Source: Golubevia sp. BC0850 (taxonomy: Eukaryota > Basidiomycota > Exobasidiomycetes > Golubeviales > Golubeviaceae). Taken from it: 64,000 nucleotides of DNA. A model generated the notes under the pieces. It did no database searches. It was not told where the DNA came from and was given only the letters and a program-made list of their open reading frames with translations. Positions 11,945-27,292 of this stretch are shown piece after piece. The stretch is taken from the NCBI GenBank assembly GCA_012976225.1, contig JAAVVG010000001.1, positions 1,178,001 through 1,242,000 on the forward strand, read 5' to 3'. Position 1 is the stretch's first letter. Every line of letters starts with the position of its first letter. The translations under genes were made by a program, and so were the position numbers.

Positions 11945-12989
11945 ATGTCTTCTTCCTCTTCCGAAGTTCTCCTAACTCTCTCACCTCCCCGAGCTACCAT
12001 AACTCTCAATCGACCAACTCGAGGCAATTCACTTTCCCCTCAACTTCAATCTCTTTTCGAATCCTACCTAGATCGAATAGACTCAAACCCTCTAATTCAC
12101 TATTTGGTATTGACAGGTAATGGCAAGTTTTTCTGTACAGGAATGGATTTAGGAAGTGGCGGTGGAGCAACTGAAGGTGGTGATAAGGATCAGATCTTCA
12201 ACAGAGCAAAAGGCTTCTTTCAAAAGGTTGAGATGTTTAGGAAACCTAGTAAGTCATATAGAAGAATTGTGTACATCTGCTCAGAGGGAGGGTTTCAAAG
12301 GGAGAGTAGTGGCAGCTTGAACATGAGATAGAGGTGCCGTCACTTCCCTCCAGCTTCTCTGAGGTATCAAATTCTCACCCTCTACAACATCTTACTCTCT
12401 GAATCTAACAGTCATAGGGCTAGCAAACGGACCTTCCTTCGGAGGAGGAGTTGGACTTTTCTTCTTAACAGACATTCGTCTCTGTCCAATCTCCACCACT
12501 TTCACCTTAACAGAAGTTAAACGTGGTCTAATAGCGGCTACGATCTCACCCACAATCATAAGAGAATGGGGAGTAGGATTATCACGTCAAGCCATGATTT
12601 CCTCCAAACCTATCAAAGCCTCTCAACTAGAATCGATTGGAGCTGTCATCACTTTTCAAGACACCCCTGGTGAAGGAGAGAAAGTATTGGAGAATATGTG
12701 TAAGATGTTAGAGAAATGTGGACCTAATGCTATGGTTAGAAGTAAGAGATTGATTGGAACTCAGGCTGGGACTGGGTTGGAAATGTTGGAGAAGGAGAAA
12801 AGGGAAGAGAGAGCTTTGCAAGTCATTAAAAATGGGTTTCAAGAAATGATGGGACCTAGTAGAGAAGCTTTGGAAGGAATCATGAAATTCAGACAAAGTA
12901 AAGGAAAGGAAGATGTGGATTGGTTGGAGGTTTATAAGGAATGGGAAAAGGAAAGGGAGGAGGATGAGAAGGAGAAGAGCAAACTTTAA
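11945..12989 (+). CDS. Enoyl-CoA hydratase/isomerase with peroxisomal PTS1
   Basis: Crotonase-fold enzyme, likely an enoyl-CoA hydratase or delta3,delta2-enoyl-CoA isomerase of fatty-acid beta-oxidation. Exons 11945-12248 and 12412-12989 give 293 residues in frame. The oxyanion-hole segments are FFCTGMDLGSGGG and NGPSFGGGVGLF, and the candidate acid/base Glu sits in TEVKRGLIAATISP. The protein ends in KEKSKL, so the last three residues are SKL, the canonical type 1 peroxisomal targeting signal. The very C-terminal part is a Glu/Lys-rich helix. Hydratase versus isomerase cannot be decided from what I can see. Confidence 0.9.
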
Positions 12990-13258
12990 GGTCGAGGGAG
13001 CTTGATACGTTATACCCTCAACTTGAAACCATTTGAACTACCTTGTTTTGTTTTGGATCCTTTGTCTTCGATGCCCGATCTCCTTCGGTCGGAAGGTGGT
13101 GGTCGACTGATGAGAACACTTCTTCAACCGTCACCATCATCCCTTGAAATTGCCTCTGAAAAAGGAATTGATTGTTATTACAAGTGATGAAGGAATCAGG
13201 CAAAATGCTAAAAGTACACGAAGCAAGCCTCTTGAAAAAAGGGTGCAAGAAGTTTGGG

Positions 13259-14536
13259 TCAAGTTGTCGAGGGAAGGACTGAGGAACCATCATCATCTTC
13301 TCCCGCTGCCAACCCCATAGAAGCCCTCATCGCCTTGATGGACTCTCTCATTTCTCGCGATTTGCTGCGCCGAGATCGAAAAACGGCAGGGAAGAGAATC
13401 AGTCGCCTTAAAAGTTCAAGAGAGGATTCGACTGGGTGGCGCCAAAGTCGAAAGTGCACGCAAAATCTTGGGGGGAGGGGGGGCACTGACCTTTTTAGAA
13501 GCTCTGTTTGAGCTTTCCGCCTTGTTATCTGAGTTCTAAGAGTCTGTTTCAGCGTTTCTCTAGCCTGTGGACAGTAGGGTTGAAGAGGTGGCGAAGAGAA
13601 GTGAGAGAGAGAGATGGGGAAAGATGTAAGCTCTTACATGCCTTGAGCTCGCCGATCTTACTCCTTTGGTTGAAGACTTTGTCTTGTTGTGGATGCCTTC
13701 TACTTGAAACTTCATGACAAGTCCCCCGATGTCAAACAACCTCCCAGAGTCAAACCCATCCCCAATCCTCTCCGCTCCACCAAACTCACCTGCATAGGTC
13801 TACATTCATTGACTAAATACTGAAAATTAATCACAACAGTTCTAATATGTTCCCATTTATCCATAGCTTCAGTCCTGACCATTTCAACTTCTCCCAATTG
13901 TTCTTTCCAACTACCATCTTGTGATTGAATAGGTGGTCCAACTGGAACCAATTGAGTGACCTGATAATAATTAGGTGGACTCAATAACAAAGTGGTCAAT
14001 TCTAGATGAGTTGAAAGAAGTGTTTTGAGTAGATTTGAAAGAATTTTCCTTCTATCTATTGGAAGGTCTTTTGGATAAAGTTGTTGAATTCCAGTTTCTT
14101 CTAAAGTTGGAAAGATATCTGGAAGTGGCCAACGATCTCCGAAAGAATAAAAGAAACCATCTTCTAGGATCCAATCTGCTCTTGGAGGTGCTAGAGAGGA
14201 GAGAAGATCGAAATCTAAAGGTTGAGTTGCTTCTTTATCTGTGGTGGCTGCATCTGCATCTTGCTGCTGCTCATCTTGCTGTTGAGTAGCCTCGGATAGG
14301 ATCTGATTCTGCCTCTTTATTCTTAATTCTGGAGTTAATTCTTCCCAAGGAGGTTCATCTTCTTTGAGCTGATAAGATTGTAGAATCTGTAACTTGTTCA
14401 AGTTGGCTTTGGTGAATCGTTTGTAGAGATTAGGAACTGCTGGATAAATTGAGGTGAGACCAACTGCTTGCGGTTCATCCGGTTCCTGTTCTTGATCTTG
14501 ATCAATTCTATCATCTTGAACTACACTAGAAGACAT
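13259..14536 (-). CDS. MED7: Mediator complex subunit 7
   Basis: Middle-module subunit of the RNA polymerase II Mediator complex, partner of MED21. Exons 14536-13790, 13564-13491 and 13364-13259 total 927 bp, 308 residues, with matching phases. Family marks: the N-terminal SIYPAVPNLYKRFT, the PPR-like segment PPRADWILEDGFFYSFGDRWPLPD, a long helical region, and the diagnostic NECRPMQ-ARETL that spans the first splice junction. An Asp/Gln-rich stretch near residue 95 is variable in the family. The start MSSSVV was preferred over upstream in-frame TTG. Its promoter is shared with LIP2. Confidence 0.92.
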
Positions 14537-14641
14537 GATGAAGGATGCGATGATGGTGATGATGCGCGGAGGAACTCTTCGATTCTTTTTGGCTTGGGGT
14601 TTCTTCTCCAAACCAATTCATCCTTTTTCTACTTCTTTAAA
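14537..14641. promoter_or_regulatory. Compact bidirectional promoter MED7/LIP2
   Basis: Only 105 bp separate the two divergent start codons, so both 5' untranslated regions and core promoters must fit or overlap here. No TATA box is evident. Confidence 0.6.
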
Positions 14642-15732
14642 ATGTCATTAAATCAATTCCAGCCATTCAAGACAAGCTGCTTCAAGTTAAGCTTGAGCTA
14701 TTCCAAGCTCTCTCAATCCTCCAAGTCATTCTCAACTTTCTCCCCAACTTTCTCATCTTCTTCGTCATCTTCATCTTCTTCTCTTCCTCCGATCTATTAC
14801 TCTCACATCCCTTACAAAGTACCATACCAACTAGGTCTAGCACTTCAAGAACATCTAGTAAACCGAAGAATTGCAGCACAACAGAATCTTCGAACCAATC
14901 AGTCAGATCATCGAGCCCAAAGGATCTCTTCAACGGACATTTTAATCTTACAAGAACATTCTCCAGTCTTCACCGATGGAAGGAGAGCTTCGCATTCAAC
15001 TTCTGAAGAAAGTGAAAGTGCAGATGCAGAAAGGCTAAAAGAAGAAGGTAGAAGATTGAAAAAAGCAGGTGCAGATTATTGTTTGACTAAAAGAGGTGGT
15101 TTGGTCACTTATCATGGTCCAGGTCAAATCACGGGATATCCAATTTTAGATCTTGGTGAAATGGGAGTGAGTATGAGAGAGAGAGTAAGTGCAGCCTGCA
15201 ATCAGACTTTGCTCATCCATCGTCTTCTTTTCTCTCGACCATTTCTCCTCAGCTCTCAACTCGAACTTACATTCAAGGCTTAGAAGCTTCCATTCGAGAT
15301 TTCCTTTCTACTCATCATTCACTTTCAACTCTCCCTTGCAATCCAAATATGACCGGGGTATTCTTCACTCCAACTCAAAAGGTTTCATCGATTGGAGTTC
15401 AAGTTAGACATAGAATCTCTTCTCATGGTTTCGCTCTTAACATCACCGATGAACCTTTAGATTGGTTCAATAAAATAGTGGCTTGTGGTTTAGATGGAGT
15501 CAGAGCTGAAAGTTTAAAGGGAAGGTTAAATCAATTGCGATTGGAGAAAGGGGAATCGAAAGAAGTGGACGTCTCTGTGGATGGAGTTATGAAAGATTTG
15601 GTACAATGTTTAGGAAAAGGCTTGGGAAGAGATATGAGGAAAGCTGGAGAAGAACTGTTGAGGTTTGAAAGTGATGGGAAGGGGGAAGTGTTGGAGAAAG
15701 TTTGGGTTGATGGAGAAGAAGTTAGGAGTTGA
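14642..15732 (+). CDS. LIP2: Lipoyl(octanoyl) transferase, mitochondrial
   Basis: LipB family enzyme that moves octanoyl from acyl carrier protein to lipoyl domains in mitochondria. Exon 1 is 14642-15166 and exon 2 is 15253-15732, giving DLGEMG-LSTRTYIQGLE across the junction. A second donor at 15185 is also in phase and would add six residues. The first about 50 residues are Ser/Lys/Phe-rich with almost no acidic residue, as in a mitochondrial presequence. Family motifs are the TKRGGLVTYHGPGQITGYPILDL core, the catalytic Lys region TQKVSSIGVQVRH, HGFALNI, and the catalytic Cys in VACGLDG. The roughly 30-residue Glu/Ser insertion before KAGADYCLTKRGG is variable. Divergent partner of MED7. 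Confidence 0.92.
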
Positions 15733-16319
15733 GCAACGCTTCTTGCAAATCTAATCCTAACTATTGGTTGCTTTTAAATCGAGGCCTGATGCAGCAGAAA
15801 GAAAGGCTACGAAGATAGAAGCTTGCTATCAGATCTTCTGCCAGTCATCGATTTCGGAGAACAGACGAAGAGGACGGAAAATGTTTTTCGAGAGAAGATG
15901 CAAGTACATAAGGACCAGATAGATAAAGCGAGATAGATAGCAAAAAAGTTAAAACAAAGAGAGCGAGCAAGAGGAATGACATGGTACTTGCAAAGGGAAA
16001 TGTAGAGGACGGGAGAGCAATAAGTTAAAAAGTAAGACGAGAAGACGAGAGCGGAGAAGACGAAGAAAAGACAGAAATGAGACAAAGGTTTATATAACAG
16101 AGCTATCAAAAGGGTACAATCCGGGAAACGAGAGAAAATGCGTAGAGACTGTGGGTTGAGAAGGAGAAGTATTTGAACTTGGTGAAGTTTTGGGGTCTTG
16201 TTGAAGACAGGATCGTCAGAATAGTTCGAGATTGAGTATTGTCGAGTATTGGTTCCTTTCTTGATTTCTTGATGGATCTTGAAAGTAGATGAAACCCACT
16301 TGAGTTTAGAGAGGATTCT
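15733..16319. other. Intergenic, convergent 3' ends
   Basis: Purine-rich plus strand (many AGA and GAGA runs) between two convergent genes. It probably holds two 3' untranslated regions. No coding or RNA signal seen. Confidence 0.45.
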
Positions 16320-18038
16320 TTAAAGCCAGTGCAATTCAGATTGAGATTCAGGTTCCTTCTCAGAGGCAGAGTTCAAGATTGCATGTGAAGCGGTAGTAGG
16401 AGAAGTTGAAAAGAAATCAGAGTAGTCGATAGGTGCTGTAGAGATCATATATTGTCTGAAAGGATTTGAAGAAGATACGACAGGTTGAGAGTCTAGAGGT
16501 AGAACTGGAGTGAGATGTTCAACTCCAGTTCGATCTTCCATAGTCATGGCTGATAAGTCCACGCCGAAATGACCTTGTGAGAAAGGTCCAGATGGATCGG
16601 TTGCTGAAGTGAGGAAAGGATTTGTACTTCTTCGAGGCAGTCTCTTGGGAGGAGGAGGTGGTGGAGGTTGTCTACGATTCGATTGAGATGGGGTTGAATC
16701 TAAGAAAGAAGAGTGGTTGAGGTCTAGAGGTTGCGTTAGGTTTCTCATTGTAGAAGCTCTTGGAGGAACTGGGGGTCTTGAATTTGAGGTTGAATAGGTT
16801 CCAAATAGAACTTCCTTAGCGACTGGACGATCCTCTTCTTCTTCATCGTCTTCCCCGTCCCCTAGAGCCTGTTTATCCAACACTTTCTTCCATTTCTTAG
16901 TGGTGGGAGATGAGAGACCTGGGAAAATTGCACCGGGCAATTGAGACTTGATTTCACTCAACACTTCCACCGCACTTTCACTTCCAGACCTCGTTAAACT
17001 CCTTTGATTTGTTTCTCGACTTTTTGCCATCTCTCGGTTTTTAGCTGCTAGAGCTGCAGATGCTGCCCCTGCCTTCATGTTTCGAGATTCTCTAACTGAA
17101 GAGACAGTGGGAGAAGTTGAGTTGAATTCGTCTCCACCTTCTCGAAAGGCTGCTGAACCTAAATCTAAATAAGAAAGCTTACTATTCGAGAGTCCTCTTG
17201 AATGAGATAGAGAGTTGTAGGCTTCGGTTTCCGGAGAGTTGGAAAAGAGAGACCTTTCCATCATGTTCGGAGTGGGAGGATTGGAGTCGGAAGTCGTACC
17301 AGACCTAGATCGTTGATGGTTGAGGGAAAGGTTGTTTGACTCTAGCTGAGGCAAAGCGGATATGGAAGCTTGAGACCTTTTCCTCATCGACGAGCTCCTG
17401 ACATCGTGGTCCTCTAGGTGTTGCTAAGAACAAAAGGCGGTGGACAGAGATGCGAGTGGGCAATTAGATGCAGGTTGACGGGTGCATGGGGGATCATCGA
17501 GTTGGACTCACAGGTAACAGTCTGAAATGCTATTGAACAGATTCGAAAATGGAGAGAAGACATAGATGCTTCAAGTGAGTGAGTGGTTTGTTCCAACTGG
17601 ACCCTCAGAAGGCTATCAATCCGATTCTCTGCAGAAGGCATATGATTCGTTCTCTTCCTTACCTTCTACACATTCTAGATGATCCTCTGTAGAGCTTAGA
17701 ATCTTTTTCATTCAATCCTTCAGTCTGACATCAGCAACTTTGATCTCCATCTCCATCCTGAATCTTGTCCTATCCAAGCATTCCGACTTTCCCGTTCACA
17801 AGATACTCACAGTATTGAGAGCATGCTCATCATGGAATCTCACGTTGCAAGATCTACAAGTCAGCTTCCTCCCTCGCTCTCTATCTTCCAACTCTTCGTC
17901 TTTGACGTTTGCGCCCGTTATCTCACTCAGTAGAGTTTCCGTTTTCCTTCTAAGATGAGAGAATGGTCTCTTGACGAATCGATGAGCTATTGGGCTAGTT
18001 GATACCGCACTCTCCCATTCCCGGTTTTTACTACTCAT
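16320..18038 (-). CDS. Unrecognised protein with Cys-pair motif and NPF motifs
   Basis: Multi-exon gene; family not recognised. Exon 1 (18038-17811) starts MSSKNREWES and carries CRSCNVRFHDEHA, a possible metal-binding Cys/His cluster. Exon 2 (17684-17663) is only 22 bp, and exon 3 (17628-17512) encodes a helical segment (ENRIDSLLRVQLEQ) that could be a coiled coil. The last exon (about 17423-16320) is about 360 residues, mostly disordered, with a poly-Pro run followed by KRLPRR, and two NPF tripeptides (STNPFL, SSNPFR). NPF is the ligand of EH domains and poly-Pro with basic residues suits SH3 domains, so an endocytic or actin adaptor is a reasonable inference. The junction between exons 3 and 4 does not close with a standard donor/acceptor pair, so this model is uncertain there. 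Confidence 0.6.
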
Positions 18039-19451
18039 CTTGATTCAGTTGAAGCGTTGAAGCGTTGATGAAGTGAAGAAGAAGGAAGGGAGGACAAGAT
18101 CACAAATCAGACCCTGCCTTCACTTCAGTCGGTAACCCCGAAGCAGAACGGCTTCAAGGATTGACTAGTTGACTGTCCATGATGAAAGTGCGAGCTCTTT
18201 TCTAGAATTTGAAGTTGAAGAATGTCTTCATTTTGGAGACAAATACATGATTGATATTGAATATTGAAACCTTGGACACAGAGGAAACTAAGCTTGTACT
18301 GCTACTTCGTTTTGCCACCTCCCTCAGCAGATTCACATTCCATTCACTGGATTGGGACCTTTCTACCCTTTCCAAAAACTGGGCCAAGGGTTCGAAACGT
18401 TCAGACCGTGAACACTTTTCTGGGGAAAGGGATGTAATTTCGCTCTCCCCCTTGTACCCGTGTCGTCCTTTCCTATTCCTCTTCGCTCCCTCCTAATTCC
18501 TTGGATTCAAATCTCGCATTAAGGATGTACCCACCAGGCTTCTTCTCTTCGAATTCAGGCTCTACATACGCATGTCTGTCACTGGCTCAAGACCTGGAGC
18601 CGTTCGAGTTTCAGATTCAAGGGCAAATTCTGACGTCGACAACGTCCTCTCTCTTCTCTGCTGGGGTGTTGTCGCCACTCCAAACAACTTAAGATTTTGG
18701 GGAAGCTCCATTGGGGCTAACATTCCATGTTCTGAGAAGCTCGTGCTCTCGACGAATCAACTCAATCAAGCTATCAAGAAGCTGAGTTGTTATTGGGAAC
18801 TCTGTTGGAAGTTTGCCACCGACTATGTCCAAACTCCATTGTACGCCCTTCGTCGGTAATCTCGAATTCTCGAAGCCACAGCCTCTGAAGATCTTGTTGA
18901 ATTTGAGGCCAGCTCGTGTTCTGGAATCTGGGCTTGGAAACTGATTGCTTTTCATTGGAGGAGAGGTGGAGCTGCCTGGAGTTTAGATCTCCGGAGTTTT
19001 AAAGTGAGTTTTTTGGGGATGACGACGGTTTCTTTACTTTGCAGATTTTCATTTTGTTGCCGCTCGAAAAAGGGTCAAGTGCCCTGTTGGTGAGTGTGGG
19101 GGAATTCCTAACTCGGGTGGGAGGTTCTCCGTGTCGAGCTTCTCCAAATGCCTGTCTCTTGGAGTGCTAGCGCGTCGAGGATCGACCAACCAGAACGCTC
19201 GGTTTCGGAAACAGCCACTTCTCCTCGAGTCAGGTAAGTTCTTTCTTCGTTAGCCCCCTTGATTGGAGTTCATTAAACTAGGTTCGTTTCTCTTTGTTGA
19301 CACCCTATTTGTCATCAAGTGCCCGCTGCTTGTGGGGCTGTTGTTTGAGCCTTGGTCGTATAAAATTCCCCATAGTACTATACTTCAAATTTTCCCCCCT
19401 CCTCACCTACCCCCTCAACTGTTCCTCCTCAACATCAACTACTTTCCTTCA
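18039..19451. other. Long intergenic region upstream of the peroxidase gene
   Basis: 1.4 kb without a convincing gene. A minus-strand open frame at 18689-18955 (88 codons) has no flanking exons I could join and is left uncalled. The final 100 bp hold the TATA box and pyrimidine-rich leader of the peroxidase. Confidence 0.4.
19359..19365 (+). promoter_or_regulatory. TATA box of the heme-thiolate peroxidase gene
   Basis: TATAAAA, 93 bp before the ATG at 19452, followed by a C/T-rich segment where transcription could start. Confidence 0.55.
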
Positions 19452-21374
19452 ATGCAACTCTCACTTTCCCTCATGGCTGTCGCCATCGCTGGTGTTCAAG
19501 CCTACCCAGCCTTCCAACAACGCGCCAACGACATCGCCGCTTCCTCAGTCGAGGAACGTCAAGTTTTCGAGTTCCCAGACAACTTTGGAGGTGAGTAGAA
19601 TCGATTTCGGGTGTCAGTTGGGACGTTCGGAGCAAAAGAACCTGGAACTGACCATGCTCGCCTTTCCCCCTCTCAGTCCCACGTCTATTGAAGTCCATTC
19701 CATTCGACGCTAAGCAGCAACTCGTTGACGTCCACGGAGACCACGAATGGCAAGCTCCAGGTCCAAATGATTTACGTGGACCATGTCCAGGTCTTAACGC
19801 TGGTGAGTAAAGAGACTGGAAGTAGGCAAACACCAGTCGACGTCGATGTTTGATTTTCCTGCCACTGACCCCTCTCCCTCCTTCCTGACTCTTTACAGCC
19901 GCCAACCACAACTGTAAGAATTGCAACAGATGCCTATGAGACCTAGGAGCCTAATGAGTGTATCAACAGATTCCTTTGTCCTGACGTTGCCCTGTCTCAT
20001 CTCTCTTTGTCCCCTCCAGACCTTCCAAGAGACGGTGTAGCTACCCGTGCTACCGTCATCCAAGGTTTACACGAAGCCTTCGGACTCGGACGTGATGCCA
20101 CCATTTTCCTAGAGACCACTACGTCCTTCTTCGACGGAGATCCAGTTTCCGGAAAGTGGTCCATTGGAGGAGCCTCCCCAGACACTCAGTTCCTTCAAGA
20201 CGTCCCTCTTCTTGGTGGTCTCTTAGGAAGCCTACAAACTAACGTTCTCGGACAACAATCTGGTATCTGTGGACTTGGACATCTCAAGTCTGAAGGAGAC
20301 GCTTCCATCACTCGTGGAGATTTCACTCAACCAACTGGAGAGAACAACAACTGTAAATCCTACCCCAAGTTCTTCAAACAACTCTTGGACAGAGCCAGAG
20401 ACACCAACCCAGAGGACGGAAGAATCACTCCTCGAGTTTTGGCTGCCCACCAAGATGCTCGTAAGCAACACTCCATCGCCAACAACCCCAACTACTTCTC
20501 TCCAGTCTTCGCTGGTGTCGCTTTCACTCCAGCTGCTCACGATTTCGTCTTTGCTCTAATGGCCAATAAGACCGCCGACGATGGAGAAGGAGGAATCTTA
20601 CTCCCATCTACCCTCATGGACTTCTTCTCTTACAAGGAGGAGAACGGAAAGCTAGTCTACAAATATGGATACGAAAGGTGAGTTCAACTTAGGTTGGAAC
20701 AGGCAAAGATTGTCTCGCACTTCAGCGCCCTCCTTACTGACTTTTGCCCCCCCCCCTTCTTCCCTACCTTGCCCTCTTACCACAACAGAATCCCAGAAAA
20801 CTTCTACAAGCGTAACGCCCTGGACAACTGGGGACTCAAGGACATCTTGGCCGGAGTTGCTCAACACTGTCTCGCCTACCCAAAGACCTGTGCAATTGGA
20901 GGAAACACTGGAACCGTAAACTCATTCGCTGGAATCGAGGTCGGAGACATTTCAGGAGGTCTATTCAACGCCGCTGCCTTAACTGACCCAGAGAAGCTCG
21001 GATGTTTCAGTGAGTACCTTCGTCCTTTCCACAGTCTCTTCCTTCGTGCCCCTTCACTGTATCGCGACGACATGTACTGATCCATTCCTCCCCTCTCTTT
21101 CTCAATAATAGTCTCCCAGAATCTCCAAGCTGAAGTCCCATCCTTCCTATCTGGAGTCCTACTCAACAACGCCATTGTCGACCTTGTCACCAAGACTCTT
21201 GTTCCAGCTCTCGCTCAAGGACTCGGTGCCTGTAACGATGTCCAAAACTTCGACGGAAAACCACGTGTCATGTCCTCATACGCCAGCAAGTTCCCAGGTG
21301 CTTCCAACAAGGGAGTTGCCAGGGAGAGAGCTTTCTCACCTTCTTCAGGAGGAGAGGACTCTATCGACATGTAA
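19452..21374 (+). CDS. Secreted heme-thiolate peroxidase (peroxidase family 2, peroxygenase-like)
   Basis: Chloroperoxidase/unspecific-peroxygenase superfamily enzyme that uses H2O2 to oxidise or oxygenate organic substrates outside the cell. Exons 19452-19590, 19677-19802, 19899-19913, 20020-20677, 20789-21009 and 21112-21374 total 1,422 bp, 473 residues. A signal peptide (MQLSLSLMAVAIAGVQA) starts the protein. The heme-ligand motif RGPCPGLNAAANHNYLPRDG supplies the Cys thiolate; the acid-base motif is SEGDASITRGD, as in long basidiomycete peroxygenases. C-terminal Cys residues (GCF, GACND) could form the disulfide known in that group. The third exon is only 15 bp and codes for residues immediately after the PCP loop. 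Peroxygenase versus halogenating activity is not decidable here. Confidence 0.93.
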
Positions 21375-23704
21375 ACTGTTCATCTTTGGACTCTTTCTCT
21401 CTGTCCCGTAAATTCTCGGCTCAATCTCTGTAACAGCAAAAAGCTCACAATATGTACAAACGCTCTTTCTCATTCTGCAATCCTTTTTATTTACCCAAAT
21501 TTAATTCATACACTAGCCAGCAGTGGACTGTGCTTGGCTTCGAAGCAAAATCAACTATGCATGTCTTGCACGTCTGATGATCTGATTCAGTCGAATTTTT
21601 GTCTCGCATTCGTTTTCGAAAGCGTTTCCAAGTTGGCCCTGATCTCGAAGTTCTAGGACGGTCGAGACAAGACTACTCGGAGAAGTTCTTTCTCGACCAG
21701 AGCCAGCATTGACGATACGAAGCTTGTGTACTTGAGTAAGCAATCTACACCAATCACTCAGAACGACGAGTACTAGCAAATGAGAAGTTGAGATCGTTCT
21801 CGAGGAGAATAGGCGACAAAAAGGGATGCAGCTCCTGGACTGGACACACGATTCCATGGGTGGAGACTGAGCCTATCTCTCACAAGTCACTCTTATCTCC
21901 TTGAAGATGAAGATGAAAAGTGACGCGTTTACTCTCCCTAGATGGAGAAGACTAGGAGCCTCAATACAATTTTGTCTATCTCGATTTTGACTCTCAGAGT
22001 GCACCGGCGGGTTTTCTATAGAAGCTCTCTATCAGAATTGAGATTTGAGATCGGTAAACTTGTGAAGAATGTATTCCGGTCCTTCTCTCAGACATTATTG
22101 ACTCATCCCTTGACCTGCTCTGCCTTCAACTCTCCTTGAGTCTAGCTCAGAGCGAGTCGCTTCCTTCATAGCACCTCAGATCTATCATTCATACTCACAA
22201 TTTGTGATACTTCTGTTTAAAGGACTGGAAATGGAGACATAAAAGAGTTTTACTGCTCGAAGCGTCCAAAGCTCGAGCATCGAAAGTCATGTCGACGCTT
22301 CTTCTCGACACCCACGTTTCATAATTGAAAGGCCCTTGAAGTCGATGGAAGCCTTAATTTAGAGAATCTGTGGATAGTTGATTGCCTCAATGCTCGCTGG
22401 GGGTCATACAAGTCGGTAATGAACGAGTGGGAAGCGAGTGGATTGTCAGCAAAGGTTCCACTACTTGTTGTGTTCTCCTGTTTAATGACCATGGACAAGA
22501 AACAACTCTACCACGGAATTTTTGATTTGGAATAATTTGAGATCAAAGCGAGAAGAAAGACCTTGATAGCCTAGGAGAGAGCGAGAGACATTTGGGTTTC
22601 GAGCGTTGGATTCAATGTGTGAGTTTCTGTCCCCTGAGGAAGCCTTTCAAGGAACTTGTGAAGAAATCTATGTCTAAAAATTCTGATTCTTTGAGACTTG
22701 AGGTCTTTGAGAAGAGAAGGGGTTCGAGAAGAAAGTGTGGCTTTCCAACGACGTGCACCGAAGGCAGAGGAGAGTCGGGATGAGACGCTATATACGTTCT
22801 AATGGTTTACGTTTACATTTCATCTCACAAATTACTGAAAACAGATGTCCAGAAGGTGAATGGCAACTCATTTCTTGTGCCCTCTGCCCCCTGGACTCAG
22901 GTCCTGTACGAAAGTAAAAGACCGTGGTCTCTCTCTGTCGACACCTCTCACTAACCGGCGTTTCCACTGACCTCTCCTTTCCTTTCTAACTACCCGAGGG
23001 AAACTGGGAAAAGGCAAGTCTGATAGAGCTGACGCCACACTCAAAGTTGCGGTTTCTGAAGCTGGATAGATCGACGAGGTCAGAATCCGTTTCCTGTAAG
23101 AGAACTCTGTTTCTTGACTTTTCGATCTTCTAAGTAGGGCATGATTAATCTAACTCAGGCTTTTCCAATTGAGTAAAGAAGGAGAGGTGAGACCTTCTTC
23201 AGAGGGAGTGTTGAAAAGTGTACATGTAAGAAGTTTGCCACCTGAAAAATCTCCTCGTTTCCGTCAGGAGGTTCTCGTATTCCCTCTAAGTAGAAGTTGA
23301 TCAAGCTTGATCTTCTGAATGTTGTTCTGAAGGTGTCCAAGCTTGTAGGTCTGAAAGAGCTAGGTCGAAGGAAGCTAAAGTGTTAAAGCGAGCCAGGGAG
23401 TGGGATGGGGAGGGAGAAGAGGTGAAAGTTGAAATTTACTTCTGGTTTTCAGTTTAATATGTAGATTTCCTTACGAATTCTGAAGAAATTAAGTCGAAGG
23501 GGCGAGGGAGAAAGGAAATCCGGTGATAGGACGTTGTTGGTGCACGGATCAGGCTGCAATTGCAGGCCTCGTCAGCCAAAGGTTTGATCAGAGGGAAAGA
23601 TTGTCTCCTTCTCACCCACTCGACTCTTCTTTGCCCACTCAAAGTTAAAGTTCGATTCAACTTCATTCTTTCAATTTTAAACCCCTTATTCAAGTTCAAT
23701 CATC
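21375..23704. other. 2.3 kb intergenic region upstream of CDC48
   Basis: No gene could be supported. Short open frames on both strands lack start context, splice partners or recognisable motifs. The last 150 bp is pyrimidine-rich and probably the CDC48 leader. No tRNA or snRNA signature was found. Confidence 0.4.

Positions 23705-27292
<3,588 letters not shown>

Noticed and set aside
13187-13280. GTGATGA followed 90 nt later by CTGA, a possible second snoRNA
   Set aside because: No terminal stem and no rRNA-like guide next to the box; it lies in the 3' region between two genes.
15807-16109. Minus-strand hydrophobic open frame between LIP2 and the NPF protein
   Set aside because: Arises from purine-rich plus strand; no start context and no orthologue recognised.
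18387-18400. GGTTCGAAAC, resembling a tRNA B box
   Set aside because: No A box, acceptor stem or anticodon arm around it.
18689-18955. Minus-strand open frame of 88 codons upstream of the peroxidase
   Set aside because: Some coding-like composition, but no exon could be joined on either side.
21555-21857. Minus-strand open frame of 100 codons downstream of the peroxidase
   Set aside because: No motif, no start context, no neighbouring exons; composition like the surrounding intergenic DNA.
23155-23340. Small minus-strand open frame upstream of CDC48
   Set aside because: Too short, no motif, lies in likely promoter DNA.
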